From Metellina segmentata (lineage: Eukaryota; Arthropoda; Arachnida; Araneae; Tetragnathidae): a DNA stretch of 64,000 nucleotides. This document shows, one piece after another, positions 1 to 11,600 of the stretch; the stretch's first letter is position 1; every line of letters starts with the position of its first letter. The notes beneath the pieces are model-generated. The model was given only the letters and a program-made list of their open reading frames with translations, was not told the DNA's origin and did not search any database. A program made the position numbers and the translations under genes. Where the stretch lies: positions 25,369,235 through 25,433,234 of the forward strand of contig OX375877.1 in assembly GCA_947359465.1 (NCBI GenBank), given 5' to 3'.

Positions 1-179
1 TAAAAAAACGTAATATAAGACCATTAATGTAATGTAAACTACTTTATTAGTTGGGTATGTTTGGATATGTTACTAGTAGATAGTAAATAAAAATATTTAA
101 ACTTTTTTTTTATCTTCGAAATTATTACTTACAAATATTCAGTCATCAGACATTGTTGGGCAATCAGAAACGTCTATGT

Positions 180-410
180 TTATGGCAGATCTTTACCCAT
201 AAGATTTAGTGTCCATCCTTCTTTTTGTATTTTTCCTTCATTGCAACATAGCATTTTCTGGATTAAAGATTCTGCATAGTGTGTATTTAGGAATTTTAAT
301 TGCGTTCCATTAGAGCGAGAGAGGTCGATACTAATATTTTGTTTAGGCATCAAAATAACATAAAATACGTTTCCCCCAGTTTTTTTTAACGAACGGTTCA
401 CTGCGTGCAC
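180..410 (-). CDS. Possible 3'-terminal exon of an unrecognised gene
   Basis: Read on the - strand, a pyrimidine tract ending CCCTCTAG stands directly before position 410. An open frame of 76 codons then runs to TAA at 180-182. A - strand AATAAA lies at 43-48. The peptide is not low complexity (it includes NISIDLSRSNGTQLKFLN and a final WTLNLMGKDLP) and looks like real protein, but I do not recognise a family. GTGCAC motifs repeat just upstream, so it could instead belong to a repeat. If real, this gene is transcribed away from the CUB gene. Confidence 0.33.
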   Translation of the reverse strand: MHAVNRSLKKTGGNVFYVILMPKQNISIDLSRSNGTQLKFLNTHYAESLIQKMLCCNEGKIQKEGWTLNLMGKDLP

Positions 411-770
411 CTAGAGGGAAAAAATTAGGTGCACAATTTTATTTTCAGGTGCACCTGTGCACCCGGGTATTTCGAGCCCAGCCTTAAATTATGTGTTTTT
501 TAAATGTTGTCACCTGGATATTGGACGTCTGAATATTGTTTCGTACTGATTGATTGGGATACTAATTAGACTGGCACCTTCAGATTCACTAGACCACTTT
601 GTAGATACATTTACGTAACGTGTGGACAGCCATTACACTGTTAAATTACGGGCTCCTATACGAGTACCATGTTCAAGTGGTGTCACATTCAGATAAACGT
701 AAATTAAATATGTTCCATCTCAGAAACATTACCACCAGTTGAATTTAGCTTGACAGTAAATTTTGTCTTA

Positions 771-1148
771 GGCCCTGCTCTCATGAGGCGTTTTCCAAGG
801 TCAAGGTTTACATTAAATAAGGTTTTTATTCCCCAATTCAAGTTTCCATCTTTGCGATCGTTGAAGATAAAGTGAAAATTTCAGCGGATTTGAAATGTGC
901 TGAACATTTTAAATCAGATCGATGCAATAAATGTATTTTCTTTAAATAAATATTTAATTATTTACCATTTGATTGTTTAATTAATAAATCTGTTTTTGGT
1001 ATCGATCTGTCGTAGAATTTCCACCATCTTCAACGATTGCAAAGATAGAAACTTGAATTAGGGGAATAAAACAACACATAATTTAATGTATAAATAAAAA
1101 GCTGACCTTGGAAAACGCGCGTTAGAAAAACTCCAAGTGAACAGGGCC
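771..1148. mobile_element. GGCCC-type palindromic MITE, TTA-flanked
   Basis: The element begins GGCCCTG after TTA (768-770) and ends AGGGCC before TTA (1149-1151). The two ends are inverted over roughly 30 bases (AAGGTCA/TGACCTT and CTTTGCGATCGTTGAAGA pair across the centre). There is no coding sequence. A 3-bp TTA duplication and GGCC termini fit PIF/Harbinger, an inference from termini only. Confidence 0.7.
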
Positions 1149-1509
1149 TTAGACCACATGATTTTCTTGTCTCGTCTATTCCCTTCTCATTCAATCACAT
1201 TGGCGAATCTTTTTAACCAACCGATGACATTGCTATAACACAATGAACTTTTCATATCTGGAGGCATCGGTCTACGCATGATAATTAGTCGTGCGGCTGT
1301 GGCAATAAGATCAAAGCAAGTTAGCTTTTTGTTTGTCGTGCTGAGCGAGATGGCTGCAAATTAAATATATTTGGAATGCAGCTATCAAGGACAATCGGGA
1401 CAAGTTAGCTTTCATTTAAGACTTAATTTTAAGGAAAGACGGCTAAGCTGATAGATTAGCCATCTTATGTTTATTGTGTTTTTATTAAAAAAATATAGAT
1501 TAACCCCCG

Positions 1510-1690
1510 AGGTGGTTGCTCAATGAGGTATCTCGTCATTAGCGAAACTGACCAGATCTTGAGAAGTCTCGTCTTTTGAAGAAAACGTATCATATCTTGA
1601 TCCCGTCATCAAGAAAAAATCGGCAATATTTTGTTGACACATCTCGTCATTAGCAAAACTGGTCAAATCTTGATCGACGAGATATATCGT
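1510..1690. repeat. Iterated CTCGTCATTAGC motif
   Basis: The core TCTCGTCATTAGC(A/G)AAACTG followed by AGATCTTGA recurs at 1527 and 1641, with degenerate copies between. It continues straight into a SINE body. The same module occurs at 42.8, 47.5 and 49.8 kb. Confidence 0.55.
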
Positions 1691-1709
1691 CCAAAACCAA
1701 TCAGACTCT

Positions 1710-1965
1710 TGTTCAAAGTGATCCGGTGCACGTTAAATCTGTCGTGGTCTCAAATGTCCTCCCGTTGGCGTGGTGTGGAAATTTGGAGAGAGGGATGCCA
1801 GCTCATATATGACCTCGTCGTCTGACTGTGGTTTAAAATTACGAGGTGTTATCCCCGAGTATTTCCCTTCGGGGGTTGATCCCGGACTGTCGCCCATAGA
1901 CCAGTGTGTTTCTCTAGTACGACGCTAATGAAAAACCTATCCACCTTGTCTTGTCTTGGTAGGTT
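1710..1965 (+). repeat. SINE copy, tRNA-like head missing
   Basis: This matches the body of the main SINE family in the window: GGTGCACGTTAAATCTGTCG, then GGCGTGGTGTGGAAATTTGG, then CTCTAGTACGACG near the 3' end. Instead of a tRNA-like head, the 5' side is fused to the CTCGTCATTAGC repeat. Confidence 0.7.
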
Positions 1966-2428
1966 AAGCTAACCTAACCGCTACCATTTATTTTTTGTTT
2001 CATCAATAATATTTCGGGCAACTTTACGGCCCGGGTTTATACATCCGTTGTTCGTTCGCATTGTCTCCTGTAGCAACGCTGTTCCAACCCCAGATTAGAA
2101 CCTTTGCCCACTCCACAAAGTTGGTTTCCGCGGAGTGATGCCGTTATAAACGCGCGTTGCGCCAACTCCATAAATGTATTGCTCCGCAGAACAATACCGA
2201 TATGAGCGTACGCCGAAAAGTGGCAGACGACTTTCGAATAAATTTAATTTCTACTTTCATGAATATTCTGTGTCTTTTTTATTGCACTACGTTCTGTTCT
2301 TTCTTTCTCCGTGTCTCTGCTTTTGATGTCCATTTGATCGAATAAAAAGTGTTGTCGTTTATCCCGTGTTACTTTCTACGCTCTCGACAACGCAACAGAC
2401 GCTTTAAAAAGTGGATATTGTCTTTTAG

Positions 2429-2646
2429 ACTGTCACAAAACATTCACGGAATCTGAAGGTCTCATCAGGACTCCAGGCTACCCCCTCACGTTCTTGTACC
2501 ACTTGAATTGCGAATGGAGAATCGAGGTCCCCGAAGCTCACACAATCTACCTGGTTTTCGACCACTTCAATGAACCCCCACTGGAACAGTCGGCATTCCA
2601 GTGCGCAAGTGATAAGCCGTACATTGAACTATTGTATGGAATCCAA
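2429..2646 (+). CDS. Exon A: first half of the CUB domain
   Basis: The acceptor is a pyrimidine tract ending TTTTAG at 2428. The donor is GTGAGT from 2647. The exon enters with two bases completing a codon (xAC) and ends in phase 0, giving 73 residues. It carries cysteines 2, 28 and 59, the PGYP motif and a run of alternating hydrophobic residues (about 40-47) typical of CUB beta strands. An exon ending with one base of a codon must precede it; I found none between 1 and 2428. Confidence 0.88.
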
Positions 2647-5600
2647 GTGAGTAATGTTCATTATCTAGTCATTGAATAAAGCTGTTTGCATTTATTGAGA
2701 CATCGGCTGGTTGATTTGTAAATTAATAGCGCCAAGTCCTCAAATTGACAAATAGCCCGTTGTGTTGCTTCAGTGCGACGTGAATTGAACTACCTGCGTT
2801 CCTTAAAGGCACAAAGTTGTGCCACGTGCAAGAGAAAATAAAACCAATGCAAATAAATTTTTTTTAATGCAACTGACATGCGACAAAATGTCGACTTTAG
2901 TCGATTGGGTACAGCTACACTCTACGTTTATGAACGGCCTTGGCTATTTTTTTTGTCGCACTTCTATAGCGAGTTACGTTAGGTTAAGGCAACCCATCTG
3001 TCTTTACGTTTGTTGTGGTTTTCATTGCAACCTCGGCAAACGGGGACTTTTAATTTTCATTTTGAATGTTCTAGAAAGTTCTTCTAAAATCCGTCAAAGT
3101 TGCTTGATTTCATTGGTGAGTTTGAAAAGTTTTCTTTGCTTCCATTGGTTATTTTGATTTTAAAATATCCTTTGATTTCATTGGTTGTTTAAATTTTTTT
3201 TTGTGATGCCATTGGTTTAATTATTTGTATTTCTGCAGTAGTGGAATTTTTATTTTATTGTAATTTTGAGTTTAGTTTTTTTGCCATTTGTGGAATTTTT
3301 GTTTTTTATTATTTTTTCCGCAATAGTTCTGAGGTATCAGGTTGTATTATTTCTTGCTTTTATTCTTTTAAAAATCTTTTTCTTTTCAAACAGCCTACTG
3401 TAGTTAGTGTAATTAATAAGTTTCAGGGTATTCTTACCCAACATTCGCAGCTTAGTTTTTCTGATGGTTCACAAATGTGTTTTGAAATGTGTTTAAGCTT
3501 ACTACTTTTTGCGAATTTTTTTTTTTTTTCAAATATACTTTTTAAAACGTTCTTAAATGTGTTTTCAAACTTTCATTTTCCGTTGTAAAAAAGAAAAATA
3601 TTTTTGAAAGAAAAAGAGTTTTGAAATAATTCTTTCTTTGGCGACCAAAGAAGTTCGCCACAAAAATCGCCAAGATAGTTGCCACCGCTCATAAATGTGG
3701 AGTGTAGCTGCACCATCGATTGTGTTGCTCCAATGCGACATTAATTAAAATACATACCTGTTCCCCAATCCCTCTCCTTTTCCTCTTTCACGACATTTTT
3801 TTTTACTTGAGGTTGTCTTGTGTTTTGCACAGCTTGGCCAATGTGTCCCTTGCGTCATAAAACTCAAAGCCATCCTCAAAAATGGCGTCCAACTGAGACA
3901 AGTAGAGAATTTTAGACACCTCGCCCTTTTGTTCCAAAAGTTGTCAGGTGCGTTCTTCCTTGGGTGTATTTATCTATGTCAGAAAATCTTTCATTACGTG
4001 TGTCTATTTCTTTATATTCCATGTTTGTTGTCTGGCGCAGCATGGCCAAACACGACCCTTTCGCCATAAAATCCCCCAAACCATCCAACATTCTGCAAAA
4101 CGACCCTATCTCAAAAAGTGCGTTTTTCCTGAGGAGGCATTTTAAAAGTTTTGAAGCTATAGAAAACACCGAAAGTTTGACATAACCGCCATATTTTCAC
4201 GATTTGGGTTTCGGAAATCTTACACTAGACGGACTTAAGACGGTGTTTTCGCGTTATCAATAAAAAGCTAAAAATAAACTATTTTTAGTTACGACACTCT
4301 TACAGCGGAGTTGCGATATGTTTGTATCTAAGATGAGCATTATAAACAGCATAAGTTAGAAACGCGTTGATCAGAATTATGAAAAGATAAACTAATTGTT
4401 GCTTTGGAACGACATAAATTACTGATTTAAAACGTATTGTCCTGCATGGACGTCATATTAATCCCTTTTAAAATATTTTACGAGTGTGGAAGAGGTAAAA
4501 AAAATGCAATTACAAATTTGAATTATATTTGAAAAGGAAACGGGTGTTTATTAAATTTTATAAGAAATGATTTATTTATAATATATTGATCAACATAACT
4601 ATACATATTTTAAATTAGAATAGGTGATAGAGTTAGTAATATACAGAGACTGTTCTCACATTTTTTAGACGATTTTGGTTAGCGGTAATAAAAAATCGTT
4701 TGCTGCGAAAGAAATAATTGTAGTTGTACTATGTTTTTAAAAGTCAAAATTATCGTCTGCGGCTTGAGAGGTTTGTTTTTATTCAAAATGGCGTTTTTAA
4801 CGAAGCAGTGGTTCGAAGGCTATATTTATGCTCTTTCCGAAGAGAAATATTCATATTCCGTTACCCAAAAACGATGTGAGAGTCATGGTTTTGTGATATC
4901 TAAAGCGTCGATAGGTAATATCGTCAACAAGAAAGGAAAAAAACGACAAATTGGAGCCTCAAGTGGGACAAAAATTCCAAACAAGTATACAAGGAAGAAA
5001 CGGACATCTTCGACTATTGCAAAGGTACGTTGTTTAATGTTAAAAAAAAATCCCCCTAGTCAAAGGACAGTTGCAAAATCATTAAAATGCTCGGTGTCCA
5101 CTGTAAACAAAATGATAAACGTTGATTTAAATCTTAAGAAAGCGAAAAACCGCAATGTGCATCGTCTTTCTCCAAAGCATATCGCTGAACGCAGGACACG
5201 CTGCCGAATTCTATATGAGAAAAATGGAAAAAAAATTGTCACAATAGATGAATCATGGGTGTATTTAAATGATTGTAGCAAAAAAAGAGCCATTTATTAT
5301 CATAAAAGAGGAGAAAAAATTTTAAGTACATGGTTCACAGAATCGAAAGAAAGTTTTTCTATGGGATTCATGATTGTTGCTGGTTTTTCATATAAATGGC
5401 AAGTTAAAAATAAAGAGAGTGGAAAAAAATGTCAAGATTAACTCCAAATACTATCATGAACATATTTATCTTCAATTTTTCTGAATGAAATACCATCGCT
5501 TTACCCACAGCGCCATCAATCTGTGGAACTCCATCAAGACAAAGCTAGCAGTCACACATCAAAATCCACTGTAAATTTCCCAAAAGAAATTGAACATAAA

Positions 5601-8600
5601 ACCGGTATCAAGGCCATACCCTTCACTGATATCCCTACTAAATCTCCCGATGTATCACCTATGGATTTTTGTGCTTTCGGACTTTTAAAATCTGCATTAT
5701 CCAAACGTCGTCCCACAACCCTTACAGGACTCTGGAAAGCTGTTCAAGAGGAATTGGATAGAATACCTCTTCTGACACTTCAAAAAGGCATTATTATCCT
5801 GGAAATTACGGTGTCGAAAGATAGTTCAGAATAAGGGCTATCAAATAGAACATTTAAAACACAAGAATTTTATGTAATTTAGTTTTGTGAATACAATGTA
5901 CATTGTCTAAAAAATGAGTGAACAGCCTCTGTACAATAGGAAGAGAGTGGGATTCCATGTTTCAAATCTCGGGTTACTAAGTTTCCATTTTTCCATTCTG
6001 TGCAATGTCCTTTAAAAAGATTAAATACAAACAGAAATTCAACCTCGGTTGCACGATGTCTATTCGATTCCGATTTAAAGTAGATTGTTAGGCTTACACC
6101 AGGGCACTAAAATTTGCATTCTAAGCACCATTACCAGATGCCAAACCAACGTAATCAATGTTTCACTGATCAGTTGTGTGAATAACAGTCTACCTGTAAA
6201 TACTTTTAGAATCCCCTACCAATAGAAACGCTCCGTTTACTTGTATTGCATTTCACGTCTATAGAAAGTATATAGAAACTTATATAGAGAAAGCCGGTAT
6301 ATCGAGAGTAAAACACCAATTTACTCGAGAACTGTTTGGCAATCAAGGTTATATTACGATCGATATTTTGAAATGTAAACTATTTAAAAGATAATTATGC
6401 TTTAAAAAAAGTTATCAAAAAGACATTAACAATAACAAACAAAGAAAAAAGATAATTATGCTTTTAGAAAAGCATTAAAAACAATACACATTAAATAAAA
6501 ATGGATTACCGTTTGAATAGCGTGAGCAGAGTGTCAATAGCGGCACAGTAAACATTTAACAGTCAGAGTTATAATCAGAGGCAAGACCGATTCAAGACTT
6601 GCCATTCTTAGAAAACCAAATAATAATTAAATTTCAATAAATGTATTTTAAAATGTTCTAGATTAAATTTTAAAACTCGGGCTGGACTATAAAATTGCAA
6701 AAAATTCGGACTACATGTGTGCCAAATTTCATTACTGTAAATGTCGTCTGGACACTGCGAACACGCACTCACAGAAACTTCATTTTATAACAGTAGAGAT
6801 AATAGAAATATATAGCCAAACACACACGTACGGATAACTATTTTAAAATTACATGTAATTATTAAGTATTACTATAATAACTATATTTTTAAACCTTTAA
6901 ACGGCGAGTTAAATATAAAATTTTTATCGAGCGTCAAAAATTAAAATTTCCTGCATTTTTATTAAGTTTTTGACTGAAAACTTTCCCTTAACTAAAAACT
7001 ATTCATAAAAGCTGGGTGTGAAAAACTGAAATATAGTATTTTTTTTTATTTCAGGATAAATTCAGCGTCTCTAGACATTGTAACTTTAGACAGCTTAAAA
7101 ACTTGAGCATTCCTTTCAACAGTCTAAAAATTCGATATTTTTCCGGGCTGTACAATCCAAGAGCATTACACATCCAAGAAAAGAGGCAAGGACTAGCTAT
7201 TTCTTTTAGAGGTGAGTAGGTGTATTCGACACCAACATGTAAAGAGGTTTTACTCCATTTAAACTCAGCGGTTTTGTTATTTGAAGGTTGCTTATCTATG
7301 GTCTTATGTTTTGTTTTTACCATCTTCAATGTTTTGTATCACGGCTCACTGAATTGATGAAAATATTCCAATACCGGCCAGCCGAATTTTGAAAGATCTC
7401 TGAGCTGTGTTACTTCATGACTCTAAAATGGGTGGTTGGGGCGCTTAGTGCCGAACCTTGACGTTGAAATATTTTATTTTGTTGAAAGTTCTGTTCTGTC
7501 AACAGGAAAATTAGGTACATTAAATAATTTTATTTCGACCATCTTTTCCTAGTTCTTCGAGTTACAAACGCTTCATTTTGAAAAAAGGCAAGAGGTTTGA
7601 GTAAGTTAAATGGCTTGCATACCATTTTGAAACAAAGCATGTGTAAGAAAACGATTAAATCGAAAAATGTAAACGATAATCTATATATATAATTCTCTTA
7701 CGTGGCTCACGAAAAAGACGTTATTTGTAATCGCGTTTTGGCAACACTGTATGATTGTTTGTTTATCGCGAAGTCTCGCGCATCGATTGAATTTATAGCG
7801 TTATCGGATGAAATTTTATTGAAAAAAAAAAAGAAGGAAATTTTAATGAGCTGTTGCAGTTAGTTTATAATAGAAATCAAAGAAAGCGGAGAATCTTTTC
7901 AGGGCCATTTAAAAAACGGTCCTTTTCAGGGCCAACAATTATAGTTCAACAAGACGCTTGCATTACAACTTTCGGCAACAAACTCAATGAAAAAGTGTGG
8001 GTCGTTTGAGTGCTGGGAAAATGTACACACAAACAACATGCTGGGTATTCAATTTCCAAAGCAACGCTCACATTTCGAGTCAAAATTTGCACAAAGTTTT
8101 CATTTGAATTCTGATTTTAGAGATACTGTGTATATTTTTTCTGTAATACAGCAAATTTAGATTTGAAAAAAAAAATTTTGGTAAGATATTTTGTAAACAA
8201 TCTCTTCTGCTAGGACACATGTCTTCATTGAGGCGAGCGAAGCGAGCATAGTTTCGCGCAGCGAACCAATGAGGATTGCGAAGCAATCCTCCGGGGGTTG
8301 GCGAGCGTTAGCGAGCAGGGGGCAGGCCCCCTAGTACTAGTGAAATTACGTATTTATTGTTGTAGTTTTATGAATTCACACACACATATCCTATATCGTT
8401 TAGTTTTAATTTGTGTTCTGATTAGAATTTCACTGAATTTTTGAGCGATTTAATTTTTTTGAATCAAGATTAGTCATGATTTTTCGATTCAGAGGAGTCC
8501 GCTTTGTTTTTTATAATGTATGTCTTGTTATAAAACTAATTTAATGAAATAATTTGATTCGAAAATACTATAAAATTTGGAAGATACAAAAATAAAGTTC

Positions 8601-11600
8601 ATCGTATTTGTGATACATAAATGCTTTCACGTTTTTATTTTCTCTGAGTGGCAATCATAAAATGTGGTCGACTATTAGAGCTTTGACACAAAGTGAAACT
8701 CTTGCTTATAACATGGTATTTTAAAATTCCTTCTAACTATTGCTAAAAGATTTCTTCATTCCAGTTAAGATGGTACGAGTTCCGGATCATAAACGTAAAG
8801 TGGAGCGTATAGGATTTTCGGTATTAAAAAAAATATATAAAGGGATATAAAGGGACAGAAAATCATCCGGGCTAGTTGATATATAACCATAAAACTATAT
8901 TAAACCTTAAAAAAGAAGGAACAAGAATACAAAACCTAACCCACTACATCTGCTCGGAAACCTGCGATACTTTGCCCAAAAATCGCAATCAAATGTCACT
9001 CTATATCGTGCACAAAACTTTAAGGACACGGTAAAATTGCCACCTTGAAAATATTCAACTGTGTTGAATCTTATTAATAATATTATTTATAAAATTTAAA
9101 ACCCTATTATTCACTACTGTTTGTAAAAATTGCAACAAGAATTACAGAAATAAATGAAATCTATTCCTCGATTACTCATAGTGGTTTAAATAAGCGATCC
9201 AATCTATACAGAGAGCAATAGAATAAAAACAATTCCAAAACTCAATATCTTGTGCAGCCACTACGCGCAGACATGAGAGCAGCCTGTACATGTCGTGGCA
9301 TCGAATCATACAGCTTCTGAATGTCATACTGAGGAATGGCATTCCTGATGTCCTCTCTCTGATGCCAAAGGTCAGCCGTACACTCTGCCCGACGAGCGGT
9401 ACGAGCAAGTCGCCAATCGATGCTCAATCCCAGACGTTCTCAATGAGCGACATATCCGGGGGAACCTGTCGTGTACTGAAGAAGGCTTGTACATTACGAG
9501 CAACATGTGAATGAGCATTGTCTTAATGAAATACAACTCCGGGAATGCTTTGCAGGAAGAGTAGGGTTCACATTTTCTTTGATGTAGCGACTGCTGTTCA
9601 GATTCCACACAATTTGGAGTAGGCGTGATCACCCATGGTATGCAATAGCGCCCCTGTTCATAATGCCAGACGTTCGTCCAGTATGACGCCAAGACACTCC
9701 GGGAGAAGGCGTTCACCTCTAGCATCTGACGAGTATGCGTTCATCGTTATAGTCCAGATTGTATCGGGACTCATCTGAGAAGACAACTTGTTGCCAATTG
9801 GAACGCCATTGGCTGTGTTGGCGAGCCTATTGTAGCCGGAGGCGTTGGTGGTTCAGCGTTAAGGGAATCCTGCGCAGAAGAATCCTCGCACGTAGCCCAT
9901 GGCGCAGTAGAGGTCAACAAACCGTGGATGCACACAATTACACACCTTTAGACGTGCTCCAATGTTGTGACAACGCACGAGAGGACGCTGTACGATCCGT
10001 CACCGCCATGCGGTTGAGGTGTCTGTTGTCTCGTGGTAACGTCATATTGCCCACTGCCGGGTATTCGACCTGTCCGGTCATGCGGCCCCATTTGAACTCC
10101 GTTAGTAGCTTGTATGGCACTGTGTTTTTGGCGAGGGGCATGTTGACTTCTAATCAACCATTTACAGCAGTCAAACGACATTACACACATTTCAACGCGC
10201 CTTCACAGTGCTTTTTATACACGGCTCCCATATGTTTAGAGGGTGTTTCTCGGCCCACACATGCGTGATCGCTTTGTAACTCCAATGACGCCTTAGGGGG
10301 TTAACAAAGCCAGACGTTCAGTGATCGAATGCAAGGGTTAAACTAAAATGTACTATTTCTAATTCTCATGAATCTCCATTACTCCGATAGGTTACGTTAG
10401 GAGTGATGTAGGGTTAGGAGAGTGTTACACAGAGGTTATTAATAAATTTATTTTCAAGGTCCTTAATGGTCCTTGTGTCCTACTGTCTTATAGTTATCAG
10501 CATTATTAAAAACAGATGGAATATTATCATTAATAAGAACTTTAAATTCGCCATACAATTTCCATTCTGCAAAAAAATAAATCGGGGTATTAAATTTAAA
10601 GGTCGAAAAAAATGTTATTAATGTCTTCCAGAAAGCTTTAGAGAATAGAACTTTTTAAATTATAAGTAGGCCTAAATTTAGTACCTTTAGACATTAAATC
10701 CCTTAATTTAATACACTTATTTATTTATTAACTGGGGGGAACACTGTTCTTGAGGGCTCTGAAGACGAACACAATCTATTTTATACTCGACTTTTTTAAA
10801 ATAGGAATCTGAACGTTCGTTCTTTATAACTAAACTAGAACACTGTCTTTTTTGTATACGACCATTACAATTTTAATACTTGAATATTTTCAATACGGCA
10901 ATTTTAACTGCGTACTTCATATTAAAGTTTCGTGGACGGTGTAGTGACATTTGATGTCTGTCTCTGGGCGAAGTATCACTGGTCTCCCAGCTGCTGTTGC
11001 GGGCAAGATTTTGTATTCTTATTCCGTCTTTTCTATAGTTTGACATTGTAAGCGGTTTTGTGTGTTTGCTTTTTTATACTTTAATATATTTAATGTAGTA
11101 TATTTGCCATTTTTGGGGCCTGTGTTCTTTGATATTATGATCTAGTTTTTTTATTTATGCCAAGACGTCTAACATGTATCAACTTTTTGCCTCATCTAGC
11201 TTTCTATTTTGTTCCTTATGGTGTTTTTGGGAGTGTACGAGCAATTGCTTAGCGTATTGCTGTTCATACGTAGAAAACACCATTTTGTGTTGTGTGTGCC
11301 AGGCTCCTTCCTGATGTCGCCCTGATCCACCAACATTTTCATTTTCGGAAATATCTTGAACTTTTCTTTCTACTATTAAAATGTTCTATTTTTGCAATTA
11401 ATATAAATTATTCTTTGTTCCTGAAATTGTATTGCTTACCATGATTGTCTGCATCTTCAGCGCGGTAGCATGGTTAATTTTGACTTTCGTTTTCTGACTG
11501 AATACACCCCGGCGTTTATTTATTTATTTATTTTTGCTCGTTGCCTTTAAAGCCCATTTCTCATGAGACGTTTTCTAACGCGCGTTTTTGAGATCAGCTT

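Noticed and set aside
3241..3588. 115-codon phenylalanine-rich frame resembling a membrane protein
   Set aside because: The hydrophobic reading comes from a T-rich MITE interior; related copies at 40.5 and 62.4 kb do not keep the frame.
7051..7329. 92-codon - strand frame
   Set aside because: It is the antisense shadow of CUB exon B, which has correct splice sites on the + strand.
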